Below the pieces are notes generated by a model. It worked only from the letters and a program-made list of their open reading frames with translations, had not been told where the DNA came from and did not search any database. DNA of 64,000 bases from Alteromonas portus (lineage in GTDB: Bacteria; Pseudomonadota; Gammaproteobacteria; Enterobacterales; Alteromonadaceae), in contig NZ_SWCO01000008.1 in assembly GCF_005117025.1 (NCBI RefSeq), positions 349,429-413,428 of the forward strand, given 5' to 3'. Each line of letters starts with the position of its first letter. Position 1 is the stretch's first letter. This document shows positions 9,137 through 18,246 of the stretch, piece by piece. Made by a program: the position numbers and the translations under genes.

Positions 9137-10789
9137 TTAGTCTCGAAGCTCCCGACGCAGTATTTTACCTACATTGGTTTTTGGTAAGTCGTCTTTGAAA
9201 ACAACTTGCTTAGGCACTTTGTAACCTGTTAAGTGATTACGGCAATGCGCGATAACGTCTTTCTCAGTAAGTGAGTCCTTGTTTCGTACTACGAACAATT
9301 TCACCACTTCACCACTGACCTCATGAGGAACACCAACGGCCGCTGCTTCAACAATGTTGTCATGCATCGCAGCTACTTCTTCGATTTCGTTGGGGAACAC
9401 GTTAAAGCCTGATACCAGGATCATATCCTTTTTACGGTCAACAATATAGAAGTAACCTTCATCATCTACCGTTGCAATGTCACCTGTGGCTAACCAACCG
9501 TCTTTTAGAATTTCTTCTGTTGCTTCAGGTCGGTTTAAATAGCCTTTCATCACCTGTGGCCCTTTTACCCACATTTCACCCGGCTCGCCCTTTTCGACAG
9601 GGTTACCGTCATCATCAAGAAGTTTGATATCTGTTGACGGAACCGGCATACCAATTGCGCCTTTATAAGCTTCAATCTGAGGTGGGTTAACCGCAACTAC
9701 AGGCGAGCACTCTGTTAAGCCATAGCCTTCAAGAAGCACAGTACCGGTAACCTTTTCCCACTTTTCTGCAACAGGACGCTGAACAGCCATCCCGCCGCCT
9801 AAGCCGAACTTAAACTTGCTAAAATCAAGCTCGCTGAATCCAGGAGTGTTCAATAGGCCGTTAAATAAAGTATTAACGCCTGGCAAAATGGTAAACGGAT
9901 ATTTGCTAAGCTCGTTTACAAAAGCAGGCATATCGCGTGGGTTCGTAATAAGTAAGTTACGACAGCCGTATTTAACGAACATTAGGCAATTCGCCAGAAG
10001 CGCAAAGATATGGTAAAGCGGAAGCGCTGTTACGACAAAGTCTTCACCTTCTTCAATGACGGTTTCTAGAATACCTGACACCTGCTCTAGGTTAGCAACC
10101 ATATTGCGGTGAGTAAGCATAGCACCTTTAGAAACACCCGTTGTGCCACCCGTATACTGAAGGAATGCTAAGTCGCCGCTGTCGATGTCTGGGCGCGTAT
10201 ATTCAAGAGACTGCCCTTGTTTAACCGCCGACATAAACGACGTCGTCTCAGGTAGATTAAACGAAGGTACCATCTTTTTAACGTACTTCACCACCGCATT
10301 CACTATCCAGCGCTTGGGCGCGGGAAGCATATCGCCTAAAGCCGTCAAAAAGACTTCTTGCAAATTAGTATCTGCAATCACCTCTTCTAAAGTGCAGGCA
10401 AAGTTTTCGACTATAACAATGGCTTTCGCATTGGCATCGTTTAGCTGATGCTTCAATTCACGTGCGGTATAAAGAGGATTAACGTTAACCACAACCATAC
10501 CTGCACGCAATATCCCAAACATGGCAACAGGATACTGAAGGAGGTTGGGCATCATGATTGCAACAGCATCACCGCGTTTCAGGCCGCTAGACTGTAAGTA
10601 AGCAGCAAATTGCGCTGACAAGGTATCTAGCTCTTCAAACGAAATTGAGTGCCCCATATTAATGAAGGCTTCTTTATTTTTAAACTTCTTAACCGACTGC
10701 TCGAAAATGTCTACTACAGATGCGTAACGATCGGCATCGATTTCTGCGGAAACGCGAGGGTCGTAATGCTTAAGCCAGGTTTTTTCCAC
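9137..10789 (-). CDS. fadD: Long-chain fatty acyl-CoA ligase FadD
   Basis: ATP-dependent activation of long-chain fatty acids to acyl-CoA, peripheral to the inner membrane. 550 residues. AMP-binding P-loop [18 protein letters not shown], the adenylation motif [24 protein letters not shown] and the C-terminal [13 protein letters not shown] with the catalytic Lys are all present. Start is taken as GTG at 10789, five bases after a strong GGAGG; a TTG one codon earlier is spaced too close. A FadR-like operator lies about 65 bp upstream, consistent with acyl-CoA-controlled expression and with fadR at the start of this window. Confidence 0.95.
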   Translation of the reverse strand: MEKTWLKHYDPRVSAEIDADRYASVVDIFEQSVKKFKNKEAFINMGHSISFEELDTLSAQFAAYLQSSGLKRGDAVAIMMPNLLQYPVAMFGILRAGMVVVNVNPLYTARELKHQLNDANAKAIVIVENFACTLEEVIADTNLQEVFLTALGDMLPAPKRWIVNAVVKYVKKMVPSFNLPETTSFMSAVKQGQSLEYTRPDIDSGDLAFLQYTGGTTGVSKGAMLTHRNMVANLEQVSGILETVIEEGEDFVVTALPLYHIFALLANCLMFVKYGCRNLLITNPRDMPAFVNELSKYPFTILPGVNTLFNGLLNTPGFSELDFSKFKFGLGGGMAVQRPVAEKWEKVTGTVLLEGYGLTECSPVVAVNPPQIEAYKGAIGMPVPSTDIKLLDDDGNPVEKGEPGEMWVKGPQVMKGYLNRPEATEEILKDGWLATGDIATVDDEGYFYIVDRKKDMILVSGFNVFPNEIEEVAAMHDNIVEAAAVGVPHEVSGEVVKLFVVRNKDSLTEKDVIAHCRNHLTGYKVPKQVVFKDDLPKTNVGKILRRELRD

Positions 10790-10852
10790 CAAAACCTCCT
10801 CTACTTTATTCTTATACTATTTGATGAGCGCATTAAGAAGGCGCGCCCATAT

Positions 10853-10869
10853 AACTGGTCTGATAACTT
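10853..10869. promoter_or_regulatory. Putative FadR operator upstream of fadD
   Basis: AACTGGTCTGATAACTT matches the E. coli FadR consensus AACTGGTCNGACCAGTT at 13 of 16 defined positions, with a perfect left half. Location in the fadD promoter region is where a FadR repressor site is expected. Matched by eye. Confidence 0.65.
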
Positions 10870-10911
10870 GCGAATAGTATAGGAAGTGTAAAAAAAAATA
10901 AACGCTACAAT

Positions 10912-11751
10912 TTACAATTGCTCAACAAAATTGCGAATTATTAGCCCTACATCATCAGTATTTTCCATGTGAATATGATGACCGCCTACTAATTGTTCAT
11001 ATTGTGCATTTAAGAACCACCCTTTTCTTTCGGGAAAAACGCTTTCGAGATTTTTAAAGCTATTGGATGCACCAATAAAAAGTACAGGACATACAATAGC
11101 ACGCATAAGAGATTCTGCCTGCTTTTCTGTCAGTCTTAGTGATGATTTTGTGCGAAGCTTAGGGTCACTTGACCAGAAGCAATGTCCGCCAGCATCTTGG
11201 GTTAAGTTTCTAGACAATATTGAACGTGCGTGTTCTTCTGGAATATCTGAAATTTTGCATCTTGCTTTTACGGCTTCTTCTAAATCAACAATCTGTAATT
11301 TATTACGCGATTTGGCATGTCGACTAATAATAGACTCTCGCATTTGCTTTGCAGTGGTTTCCTCGCTTTCGGTAAGCGGTCCACATGCATCGATACTTAT
11401 CACAGCAGTGACTTTCTCAGGAAATAGAGAAGCAAACAAGGTTGCTAATATTCCGCCAAGGGAGTGCCCTAATAAAATAACTTCATCCCATTTTTGAGAT
11501 TCTATCAGCGCATACAAGTCTTGTAGGTAATCGGCTTGATTGTAATGTGTGCCCTGCGCACGATGCGAGGAGCGGCCATGCCCTGCAAGATCAATAGCAA
11601 CAAAACGATGGGATTGAAGGTAAGGCGCTAACAGCCGTAGACTTTCAGCGTTATCTAGATACCCATGTAAACCAATGATAACTTTGTTACCACCTTGATT
11701 GTCTAAGGCTGCTAAGTGTAATGCGCCAATATCGAACTCTGTTTCAATCAT
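10912..11751 (-). CDS. Alpha/beta hydrolase
   Basis: 279-residue cytoplasmic alpha/beta-hydrolase-fold enzyme. Visible landmarks are the oxyanion region IIGLHGYLDN, the strand-turn AIDLAGHGRSS, the nucleophile elbow GHSLGG (Ser near residue 98), and the catalytic His near the C-terminus in GGHHIHMEN. Substrate is unknown; esterase or thioesterase are both possible. An ATG at 11751 preceded by GGAAAC is preferred to the TTG at 11769. It lies between slp and fadD, an insertion relative to E. coli order, and runs in the same direction. Confidence 0.82.
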   Translation of the reverse strand: MIETEFDIGALHLAALDNQGGNKVIIGLHGYLDNAESLRLLAPYLQSHRFVAIDLAGHGRSSHRAQGTHYNQADYLQDLYALIESQKWDEVILLGHSLGGILATLFASLFPEKVTAVISIDACGPLTESEETTAKQMRESIISRHAKSRNKLQIVDLEEAVKARCKISDIPEEHARSILSRNLTQDAGGHCFWSSDPKLRTKSSLRLTEKQAESLMRAIVCPVLFIGASNSFKNLESVFPERKGWFLNAQYEQLVGGHHIHMENTDDVGLIIRNFVEQL

Positions 11752-11807
11752 AAGTTTCCATGCTGGCAAACATTTGCCGCCTCCCTTACGTTATCGCTCT
11801 ACTTAAA

Positions 11808-11837
11808 AATATAAAGCGGCAATGTTATGCCGCTTTA
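11808..11837 (-). terminator. Terminator after slp
   Basis: Ten-base-pair stem TAAAGCGGCA/TGCCGCTTTA with a six-base loop just past the slp stop. On the minus strand it is followed by a U-rich stretch. Confidence 0.78.
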
Positions 11838-11850
11838 AAAATTAACCCTA

Positions 11851-12504
11851 TTACTGCTTATCTACCCGCAGTGGTTGTCCCGTCGACTTGGTTCTTGTGC
11901 TACTGTCACCTGAATTGCGCGACGGCATTTTAGCTTTGCTCGGTGCATTTTGGTAACGAATAACTCGAGTTCTATTGAAATGGGGATACATCCAAGGCCC
12001 ATTGAAGCGATGAAACGGTGAGTACCATCCCGTGTGGTAATTGAAGAAATACGTATTTACATCGTAAACCTCTTGCTTTCTCCACATGTGGTAATCGTCA
12101 GCGATAATCGTAGGGTAGATATAGGGTTGCTCGCCCACCATACCCGAAGTTGGCGAAGTTATAGTGCCCAAAAATGTGGCCGAGCGCCCTTCTTCAAACA
12201 CAATAGGATCGACAAAGCCGTCAATCTGTACTTTGAAACGCCCCGCAGTTTCACCATTTGTGGAAGGTTTGCCGTAGTGGTTCAAAGGGAAGTGAGCGAG
12301 CTCGATGAGCGTTTTATTAGGCTTGTTTTCAACGCCCACGATCATACCGCCCCAGCGAGCTTTTTGACCTTGTGCATTCGCCCCCGACGTAACCGCCTTA
12401 GAATAAGTAATTAATTGAGTACCCTCAGGAACTTCAATACTCTCTGGAACGATAGTACAGCCTGCAGACAACATAACTGTTAGTAAAACTAAATAACGAA
12501 ACAT
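11851..12504 (-). CDS. slp: Slp-family outer-membrane lipoprotein
   Basis: 217-residue starvation-inducible outer-membrane lipoprotein family (Slp/YeaY). Signal peptide with lipobox LSAGC at residues 12-16, Cys16 being the acylation site. The body contains ARWGGMIVGVENKPNKTLIE, typical of Slp. The tail is Ser/Thr/Pro-rich and likely disordered. ATG at 12504 follows GAGGAG at good spacing; a TTG one codon upstream is unlikely. Physiological role of the family is poorly defined. In E. coli the slp paralogue yeaY also sits between tsaB and fadD. Confidence 0.85.
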   Translation of the reverse strand: MFRYLVLLTVMLSAGCTIVPESIEVPEGTQLITYSKAVTSGANAQGQKARWGGMIVGVENKPNKTLIELAHFPLNHYGKPSTNGETAGRFKVQIDGFVDPIVFEEGRSATFLGTITSPTSGMVGEQPYIYPTIIADDYHMWRKQEVYDVNTYFFNYHTGWYSPFHRFNGPWMYPHFNRTRVIRYQNAPSKAKMPSRNSGDSSTRTKSTGQPLRVDKQ

Positions 12505-12842
12505 CAATGCGCTCCTCTAAACCCTAGAAAAGATGTTGCTACTTTAAACTTTTAAGTAGATCTGCATGAACTACACGTGCAGCAACACATTTATTAACTC
12601 TTATATACTTTGACGTATCTATTTAAGTTAAAAAGAAAAATTGCGTCCTAGCATTTAAACACTAGCATTATTACGGAAAGACAACCACTGTTGTTCAATT
12701 AATGTAACGAATAAATGTAATAGATAAAGGTTATCAAACAACGTTTAGAGTATATCGGAAAGGCGTTTGTTCAAAACGCTGTGCGAAATTTAACAATTTG
12801 TTAGATTTTTTACTGCACGGAGTAACACTTTACTTTTTTAAT
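12505..12842. other. Intergenic region upstream of slp
   Basis: 338 bp, AT-rich, without a credible ORF or strong hairpin. It should hold the slp promoter and the 3' end of the upstream small gene. Nothing specific recognised. Confidence 0.4.
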
Positions 12843-13136
12843 TTAGGCGTAGATATCTACGCCAAACATCGATTGAATGGAATCGCGTTGCTGCTGCTTT
12901 TCAAAGCTTGTGTATGAGGCTATGGCATTTTGAGAATAGGTGTTGCCGTCTTCACGGATAAATTTTTGGTACGCTTTGGCATTATCCGTTCCATTTTCGT
13001 CGGGCGCAACGACGATCGCCTTGGCAGACGACTCACTTTGCCCTTTACTTTGCTGTTCGGGGTCTTTGTTAATTTTAGCGACACGGCCTTGCGAAGGTTC
13101 GGAAGACGGTACGGCGAAATTATTATTGATAATCAT
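12843..13136 (-). CDS. Hypothetical small hydrophilic protein
   Basis: 97 residues, no signal peptide or membrane segment. The first half is Ser/Gln/Lys-rich and probably disordered. The second half (NAKAYQKFIREDG... SYTSFEKQQQRDSIQSMFGV) looks helical and ends in GVDIYA. I do not recognise a named domain. Good composition and position downstream of tsaB on the same strand (about 130 bp gap) favour a real gene. Function unknown. Confidence 0.6.
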   Translation of the reverse strand: MIINNNFAVPSSEPSQGRVAKINKDPEQQSKGQSESSAKAIVVAPDENGTDNAKAYQKFIREDGNTYSQNAIASYTSFEKQQQRDSIQSMFGVDIYA

Positions 13137-13266
13137 ACAAAGTTAACTGAGGCAAGAATCATACCATTGGGAAGCGAGCATTAACCTTAAGACTCGCCCC
13201 TCTTTTCCCCGTTGCTCGATTTATCTTATTGTTAATAATGGGCGCCCAATATTTGGCGGCGTGTCG

Positions 13267-13983
13267 CTACTCTCTGCCTGGTAATTTTTTCCACGTAACT
13301 TTATCGCGCAGATATACAGGTTCTACATTCACAGCGTCAAATACTTCGCCTTTACTATGTGCATCGATTGCAAGTTTGAGCATATATTGGGCGTTAGGAA
13401 GCGTGACATCAGACGTTACCTCACTACATACCTTAGACTTCCACTGGTCAAGTTCCTCGTAGGCAGACCAGCCGGTGCCAGCTGCAATCACAGCGGCGCT
13501 ATTCTCTTCCTTAAGCGCGTTTAGCTGTTCAATAGCCACTTCAGGCGGACAAACTTGCTCTTCAATACTAAGCACAAGACCACTGTGAGACTGTGAGTAA
13601 ACCGCGAAATACACTTCACCCATACGCGCATCAGACGCGACGGCAATCAATGCTTCTTTGTGCTGAGTTTTAGACGCCACTTCAAACGCCATAGCTTCAA
13701 GCGTGCTTACGCCCGCTACGTTTAAGCCTGTTCCTAACGCTAGTCCTTGAATCATTCCCGTCGCTATGCGAACTCCAGTAAAGCTGCCTGGGCCTCGACC
13801 AAAAGCCAATAAATCTAGGTCGCCCAGCGAAATCTCAGCTTCCTTTAACACTTCATCAACCATGGGTAGAAGACGCTGACTATGCTGCTGAGGGCATATC
13901 TCAAAACGCGTGATCACAGTGTCTTTGAATTGAAGCGCAACCGAACAAGCTTCGGTTGCCGTGTCTATAGCTAAAATGTTCAT
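13267..13983 (-). CDS. tsaB: tRNA threonylcarbamoyladenosine biosynthesis protein TsaB
   Basis: Non-catalytic partner of TsaD in synthesis of t6A37 on ANN-decoding tRNAs; essential in most bacteria. 238 residues of the ASKHA fold. It starts with MNILAIDTATEACSVAL and contains the hallmark FGRGPGSFTGVRIATGMIQG. It lies 78 bp downstream of the yoaA helicase, the same order as in E. coli (yoaA-tsaB-slp-fadD-rnd). Confidence 0.94.
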   Translation of the reverse strand: MNILAIDTATEACSVALQFKDTVITRFEICPQQHSQRLLPMVDEVLKEAEISLGDLDLLAFGRGPGSFTGVRIATGMIQGLALGTGLNVAGVSTLEAMAFEVASKTQHKEALIAVASDARMGEVYFAVYSQSHSGLVLSIEEQVCPPEVAIEQLNALKEENSAAVIAAGTGWSAYEELDQWKSKVCSEVTSDVTLPNAQYMLKLAIDAHSKGEVFDAVNVEPVYLRDKVTWKKLPGRE

Positions 13984-14061
13984 GTTTATCTCTTATTTCA
14001 TATAAGCTGAAAATGGGGCTAGTGGCGTAAAATACGCTTACCGCTTTTTCAGTGCTTTAAC

Positions 14062-15981
14062 TTAGGCTTCATCAATGCCGGCTAAAAATTTTTCTACTTC
14101 GTCCAAGCTTCTTGTTCGCTTCATATCCGGTAAGCTACCGACGAAGGTTTTGGCGTAAGGTTTTGTCACTAATCGATTGTCACATATTACCAATACGCCT
14201 TTATCTGATGGGTCTCTAATGAGTCGTCCTGCGCCCTGCTTTAACGTAATGACAGCTTGAGGAATTTGAATAACACCAAACGGGTTTGCTCCACGTTTTT
14301 TTACATCTTCCATACGGGCTTGAAGCAACGGATCATCAGGTGACGCAAAGGGCAGCTTATCAATCATCACGCAAACCAAGTCGTTGCCGCGTACGTCTAC
14401 TCCTTCCCAAAACGCGCCTGTGCCCATTAGTACCGCTTTTTCATCTGCAAGGTACGCATCCAGCAATGCTTGCTTGGTGGTAGTCCCTTGCACCAGTAGC
14501 GGGTTGTCTATCTCGTCTTCTAGCTTCTGCGCAATCTCTCTAAGCATAGCGTGACTAGTAAACAGCAAAAAACATCTGCCGCGGCTCGCTTTAATTAACC
14601 GTTTGGCTGTTTCTAGCAAGGTTTCGCGCATAGCGTAGCTATTCGGTTCAGGTAAATAGCGGGGCACGCAAAGCATGGCCTGTTCAGGGTAGTTAAACGG
14701 GCTATCCAATCCTAAGGTTTCTGCGTCTTCTAAGCCCATGCGGCGCTGAAAGTGATCAAAACCGCCATTTACCATTAAGGTTGCCGAGGTGAAAATCCAC
14801 CCGCGCGGCGGCGATGATACGAAACGTCTGAATTTAGCGGCAATCGATAAAGGCGTTAAATGCATAATGAGGTGGCGCTGAGTAGTTTCATACCACAAAC
14901 TTACATTTTCTTGCTTATTGTCGCTTAACGCATCTAATTGCTCTCTTGCAGCCACAACACGTTCGTACATGTTGTCTAAATCTTTATCGCGGCCAATATG
15001 TAACTTACACACTTCGTGCAGTACACCTAGCGCTTCGGCCAGCTTGCCCACCTGCATACGCACGTCATCACGGTCTAGCGCCTCGGCCCAGTTGCCGCGT
15101 TCAGCCGTATCCGGGAACAATAACCGTAAATCAGAGGCAATCATTCTGCATTTGTCAGCTGCTTTGTCTAGCTGCCCTGCATCTTTTAGCACTGTTCTGA
15201 ACAACAGCGTGATATCTTTCGCAATGTCGTGAATTTGCCTTGTTGAAAGTGACTCACCAAAATAATCACTCGCAATATCAGGAATTTGATGAGCCTCATC
15301 AAAAATAATCGCGTCAGCTTCTGGGATAAGTTCGCCAAACCCTGTGTCTTTCAGTGCCATATCTGCAAAGAAAAGGTGGTGGTTTACCACAATAATATCA
15401 GCATCTAGCGCCTTTCTGCGTGCTTTAACCAAGTAACAGTCTTCATAATCTGGGCAATCGCGGCCCAAGCAGTTATCCACTGTAGAGGTAACAAGCGGTA
15501 AAACGCGGGCATCTTCAGGAAGGGTTTTAAGCTCCCCCATATCACCTGTTTTCGTAGTACTAGACCAACGTTTCACTTCTGAAAGCTGACCCAATACCTC
15601 TTTTTCAACCAGCGTAGAATTACCACTGTGCTGTGCTACTCGATGAAGACAAAGGTAATTTGAACGGCCTTTTAACAGTGCAGTTTTTCGCTTGCTGCCC
15701 AGGGCCTTTTTTACCAGTGGTAAGTCGCGGTGAAATAACTGCTCTTGTAAGTTTTTAGTTCCTGTAGAAACAATGGCCTTTCCGTCGCTCAACAATGCAG
15801 GGGCGAGATAAGCGAAAGTTTTTCCCGTTCCCGTTCCCGCTTCAACGATCAAACTACCCGTGGTATCAATAGCACGCTTAACCGCCTTTGCCATTTCAGT
15901 TTGAGCTTCGCGAGGTACAAACCCCTTGATAGCACCCGCAAGGAGGCCATCTGAAGAGAATACGTTATTTATTGTGGGCAT
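14062..15981 (-). CDS. yoaA: ATP-dependent DNA helicase YoaA (DinG/XPD-like)
   Basis: 639-residue superfamily 2 iron-sulphur helicase. Walker A EAGTGTGKTFAY near residue 45, four Fe-S cysteines around residues 110-190 (including CLGRDCPDYEDC), motif II DEAH in IIFDEAHQIPD, motif III-like FTSATL, and the C-terminal VITLKQGAGRLIRDPSDKGV motif VI. Known family role is DNA repair and replication-fork processing; E. coli YoaA pairs with the Pol III chi subunit. Start ATG is followed directly by a complete domain. First gene of the yoaA-tsaB block. Confidence 0.93.
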   Translation of the reverse strand: MPTINNVFSSDGLLAGAIKGFVPREAQTEMAKAVKRAIDTTGSLIVEAGTGTGKTFAYLAPALLSDGKAIVSTGTKNLQEQLFHRDLPLVKKALGSKRKTALLKGRSNYLCLHRVAQHSGNSTLVEKEVLGQLSEVKRWSSTTKTGDMGELKTLPEDARVLPLVTSTVDNCLGRDCPDYEDCYLVKARRKALDADIIVVNHHLFFADMALKDTGFGELIPEADAIIFDEAHQIPDIASDYFGESLSTRQIHDIAKDITLLFRTVLKDAGQLDKAADKCRMIASDLRLLFPDTAERGNWAEALDRDDVRMQVGKLAEALGVLHEVCKLHIGRDKDLDNMYERVVAAREQLDALSDNKQENVSLWYETTQRHLIMHLTPLSIAAKFRRFVSSPPRGWIFTSATLMVNGGFDHFQRRMGLEDAETLGLDSPFNYPEQAMLCVPRYLPEPNSYAMRETLLETAKRLIKASRGRCFLLFTSHAMLREIAQKLEDEIDNPLLVQGTTTKQALLDAYLADEKAVLMGTGAFWEGVDVRGNDLVCVMIDKLPFASPDDPLLQARMEDVKKRGANPFGVIQIPQAVITLKQGAGRLIRDPSDKGVLVICDNRLVTKPYAKTFVGSLPDMKRTRSLDEVEKFLAGIDEA

Positions 15982-16291
15982 GGTTTCAGCGCTGTCGTTA
16001 CTTTTCTACTTTAGGCCGCGCATTATGCCAAAAAGCCTTTAAAATGCCCATCAAAGGTTTACACTTTAGCGTGAGCCAAGCCCACTCTCTTAAATCCTGA
16101 ACTACCCAGATATCAAAAAAAACTTCCCACCTTAACTATTCGCTTCCTGACACTTTAAGAGTCAAAAAAATTGTTAAATTTTTGATGAAAAGAATTTGTC
16201 TTCTAGAACAAAAAAATTAGCTTTTTAATAGTAAAACTTAGGCGCAATATCCCGCTCGTAAATATTTACACAACTATTTAACGAGGTAATT
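15982..16291. other. Divergent intergenic region
   Basis: 310 bp between yoaA and the small secreted protein gene. AT-rich, especially 16100-16220; presumably holds both promoters. No hairpin, RNA gene or ORF recognised. Confidence 0.4.
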
Positions 16292-16531
16292 ATGAAAGGT
16301 TTACGCTTTATAGGTTTAGGCTTGGTAGGTTTAAGCGCAATGGCGTTGTCTGTAATTGCAGCTGCATCGGAAGAAGCACCTGCAGAGCTGGTAGCGGAAT
16401 TAACCCAGTTTTGTAAGGAAATCGCTGCAGAAGAAGGCACAAAAGGCAAGTCGGAAGACGTATTCGTATTAGAGTGCGTAAACGATGAGCTAGAAGCTGA
16501 AGGTTACCAGAAGCTGAAATCTTTAAACTAG
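16292..16531 (+). CDS. Small exported protein with two cysteines
   Basis: 79 residues. Signal peptide about 1-25 (hydrophobic core then AAA|SEE), leaving a 54-residue acidic, helical mature peptide with Cys near residues 41 and 62 that could form a disulfide. Strong GAGGTAATT ribosome site before ATG. Stands alone and is followed by a terminator, so it is an independent, possibly highly expressed transcript. No family recognised. Confidence 0.72.
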   Translation: MKGLRFIGLGLVGLSAMALSVIAAASEEAPAELVAELTQFCKEIAAEEGTKGKSEDVFVLECVNDELEAEGYQKLKSLN

Positions 16532-16578
16532 TCTAACAAGCTAGTTTACTGATTCGCGTTAACAGAATGAATAAACGT

Positions 16579-16606
16579 GCCTCTCCAGAAATGGCGGGGC
16601 CTTTTT
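16579..16606 (+). terminator. Terminator of the small exported protein gene
   Basis: Eight-base-pair stem with one mismatch (GCCTCTCC/GGCGGGGC) and loop AGAAAT, followed by TTTTT and a further T-rich tract. Confidence 0.7.
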
Positions 16607-16728
16607 GTGCTTTTCTTTTTTGTACTTTTCTTTTTTTTGCGCGTGGTTTCGGGCTCTGGTCTTAGAAAAATTTTTCGCTGTTCAGCGTTTTTGACGGCGA
16701 CATATACCATAGCTGCTCAATATAAAAG

Positions 16729-17061
16729 TTAACGCTCAAAAAACGCGTCAACCAAATCGGCGAGTGATTCTTCTAACTCTTCTTCAAAAGTGTCGATATC
16801 GATGCCAAAACTGTCCATATATTTAGCCGCATTGTCGCGGGAAAGTACGGCATTTTTTATCTGAAATTCAAGCTCAGGCAGTGTCTTGTCGTAGCGGGGC
16901 TTAATGGTCCATCGCAAACAATGACCATGGTTGTCTTTTAGCTTTTTCTTGGCAAATACACAGAATTCCTCGACGTAATCAGCACCTTGCGGCCCAAGGC
17001 AACCCGGTTCTATGCGGTACATCACCAGCAGCTTTTTATATAGCGGAAGTCGCGTTTCCAT
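16729..17061 (-). CDS. Hypothetical protein, possible 5' frameshift
   Basis: Open frame of 110 residues from ATG 17061, acidic at the C-terminus, with cysteines in RIEPGCLGPQG and KDNHGHCLRW. No named family recognised. The same frame stays open and coding-like upstream of the ATG (SPLAWLAKFSKFSDNQIFKQ...) but has no start codon before a stop. An ATG 4 bp after the cation-transporter stop (17159) opens another frame, MGEYDISR, that would join this protein if one base were added near 17137. Either the start is internal, or this copy carries a one-base deletion. Same strand as the transporter gene; probably cotranscribed. Confidence 0.6.
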   Translation of the reverse strand: METRLPLYKKLLVMYRIEPGCLGPQGADYVEEFCVFAKKKLKDNHGHCLRWTIKPRYDKTLPELEFQIKNAVLSRDNAAKYMDSFGIDIDTFEEELEESLADLVDAFFER

Positions 17062-17163
17062 CACATCTTCAATTTGTTTAAAGATTTGATTATCGGAAAA
17101 TTTTGAGAATTTTGCCAGCCACGCAAGGGGTGAATACGAGAAATGTCATATTCACCCATATTA

Positions 17164-18093
17164 TTACTCTGCTAGTTCAGGATCTTTTATGAACAAAATA
17201 TCCATGATAATTGCAGGGTCCCACTCGCGCATCTCTGCTTCGCATTTCAGTCGAATTTCATCTAAGTCACTGATCGTTGCAATAGAGAATGCGTCATCCA
17301 CTATAATGTGGACTAGCAGATAAACATCCCTACCCCGTTTACTAATTCGCACTTCCACGTGCTCGTATGGAACGTCCGCCAAGGTTTTTTTGAATTTTTT
17401 CTCGATTACCGCCGAGATAGCTTCAGGCGGCGCTTTATTGATTACCTCATTAAGGCTTTCACGCAGGATCTTAAACGGAACCGGCAACATCGCCGAGCCA
17501 AGAATAATCAATAAAACTGGGTCAACGTACGGCGACAGCGTTCTATATTCCGTCAACTCCAGCGCATAGGCCAAAATAAAAGCAAACAAGATGGATGCAC
17601 TTAGCACACCGTCTATCATCCAAGTATGAGAATCCACTTTTACTAAATCGGACAGTAGATGCTTACCTTTTACACGCATGTAAAAAGAGATACTAAAACA
17701 GCCAACCGTTGCCACAACACCATAGACCATACCAATACCATAGTCAGCTGCGTGACCACCTGCTAGTAAACTCTGAACAGAGCTCGCGACGGCATACACA
17801 CAAGTGGCAATGATAATAAGCGACTTAAACATGTTTAGCGTAGGCTCAATTGCCGTGTAACCAAAGTGGAACCGGTCATCATCAGGACGTTGAACCAAAT
17901 TAGCTACTTTAAGCGTTAGCATTGACATAACAAAAGCAATTAACGAGTAAGCAGCATCAAATAAAATAGCGCCAGAGCTGGTTAAAATGGCAAAACCAAG
18001 CGCAATAACGACAAATGCACCGGCAATGTAAAAAGAAAGCGTTAATAGACGCTTTTCTTCAAGGTGATGGAAGCCAATGTCCATGAGAGTCAC
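17164..18093 (-). CDS. Cation diffusion facilitator family transporter
   Basis: 309-residue inner-membrane divalent-cation/proton exchanger of the CDF family. About six membrane segments (residues 15-205) followed by a cytoplasmic ferredoxin-like domain (RISKRGRDVYLLVHIIVDD). A HxxxD in the fifth helix (DSHTWMIDG) matches metal site A, and FDAAYSL in helix two carries the other side, where the second usual acid is not obvious. The metal cannot be predicted. The start is uncertain: GTG at 18093 or ATG at 18084, neither with a strong ribosome site. Confidence 0.85.
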   Translation of the reverse strand: MTLMDIGFHHLEEKRLLTLSFYIAGAFVVIALGFAILTSSGAILFDAAYSLIAFVMSMLTLKVANLVQRPDDDRFHFGYTAIEPTLNMFKSLIIIATCVYAVASSVQSLLAGGHAADYGIGMVYGVVATVGCFSISFYMRVKGKHLLSDLVKVDSHTWMIDGVLSASILFAFILAYALELTEYRTLSPYVDPVLLIILGSAMLPVPFKILRESLNEVINKAPPEAISAVIEKKFKKTLADVPYEHVEVRISKRGRDVYLLVHIIVDDAFSIATISDLDEIRLKCEAEMREWDPAIIMDILFIKDPELAE

Positions 18094-18246
18094 ATCGAAA
18101 TTAAGGTGCGCGGATTCTACTCCGTTATTTTAAAAAAAATAGTGCTTTGAACAAAAATATTGCTATTTTTTTAATCAATTCAGTGATACATAGCGCCTAT
18201 ATAATTTCGACTTAACGCAATGCGTTTTTAATACCTATTTTAAACT

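Noticed and set aside
16225..16449. 74-codon minus-strand frame over the small exported protein
   Set aside because: Antisense to an ORF with a strong ribosome site, signal peptide and terminator.
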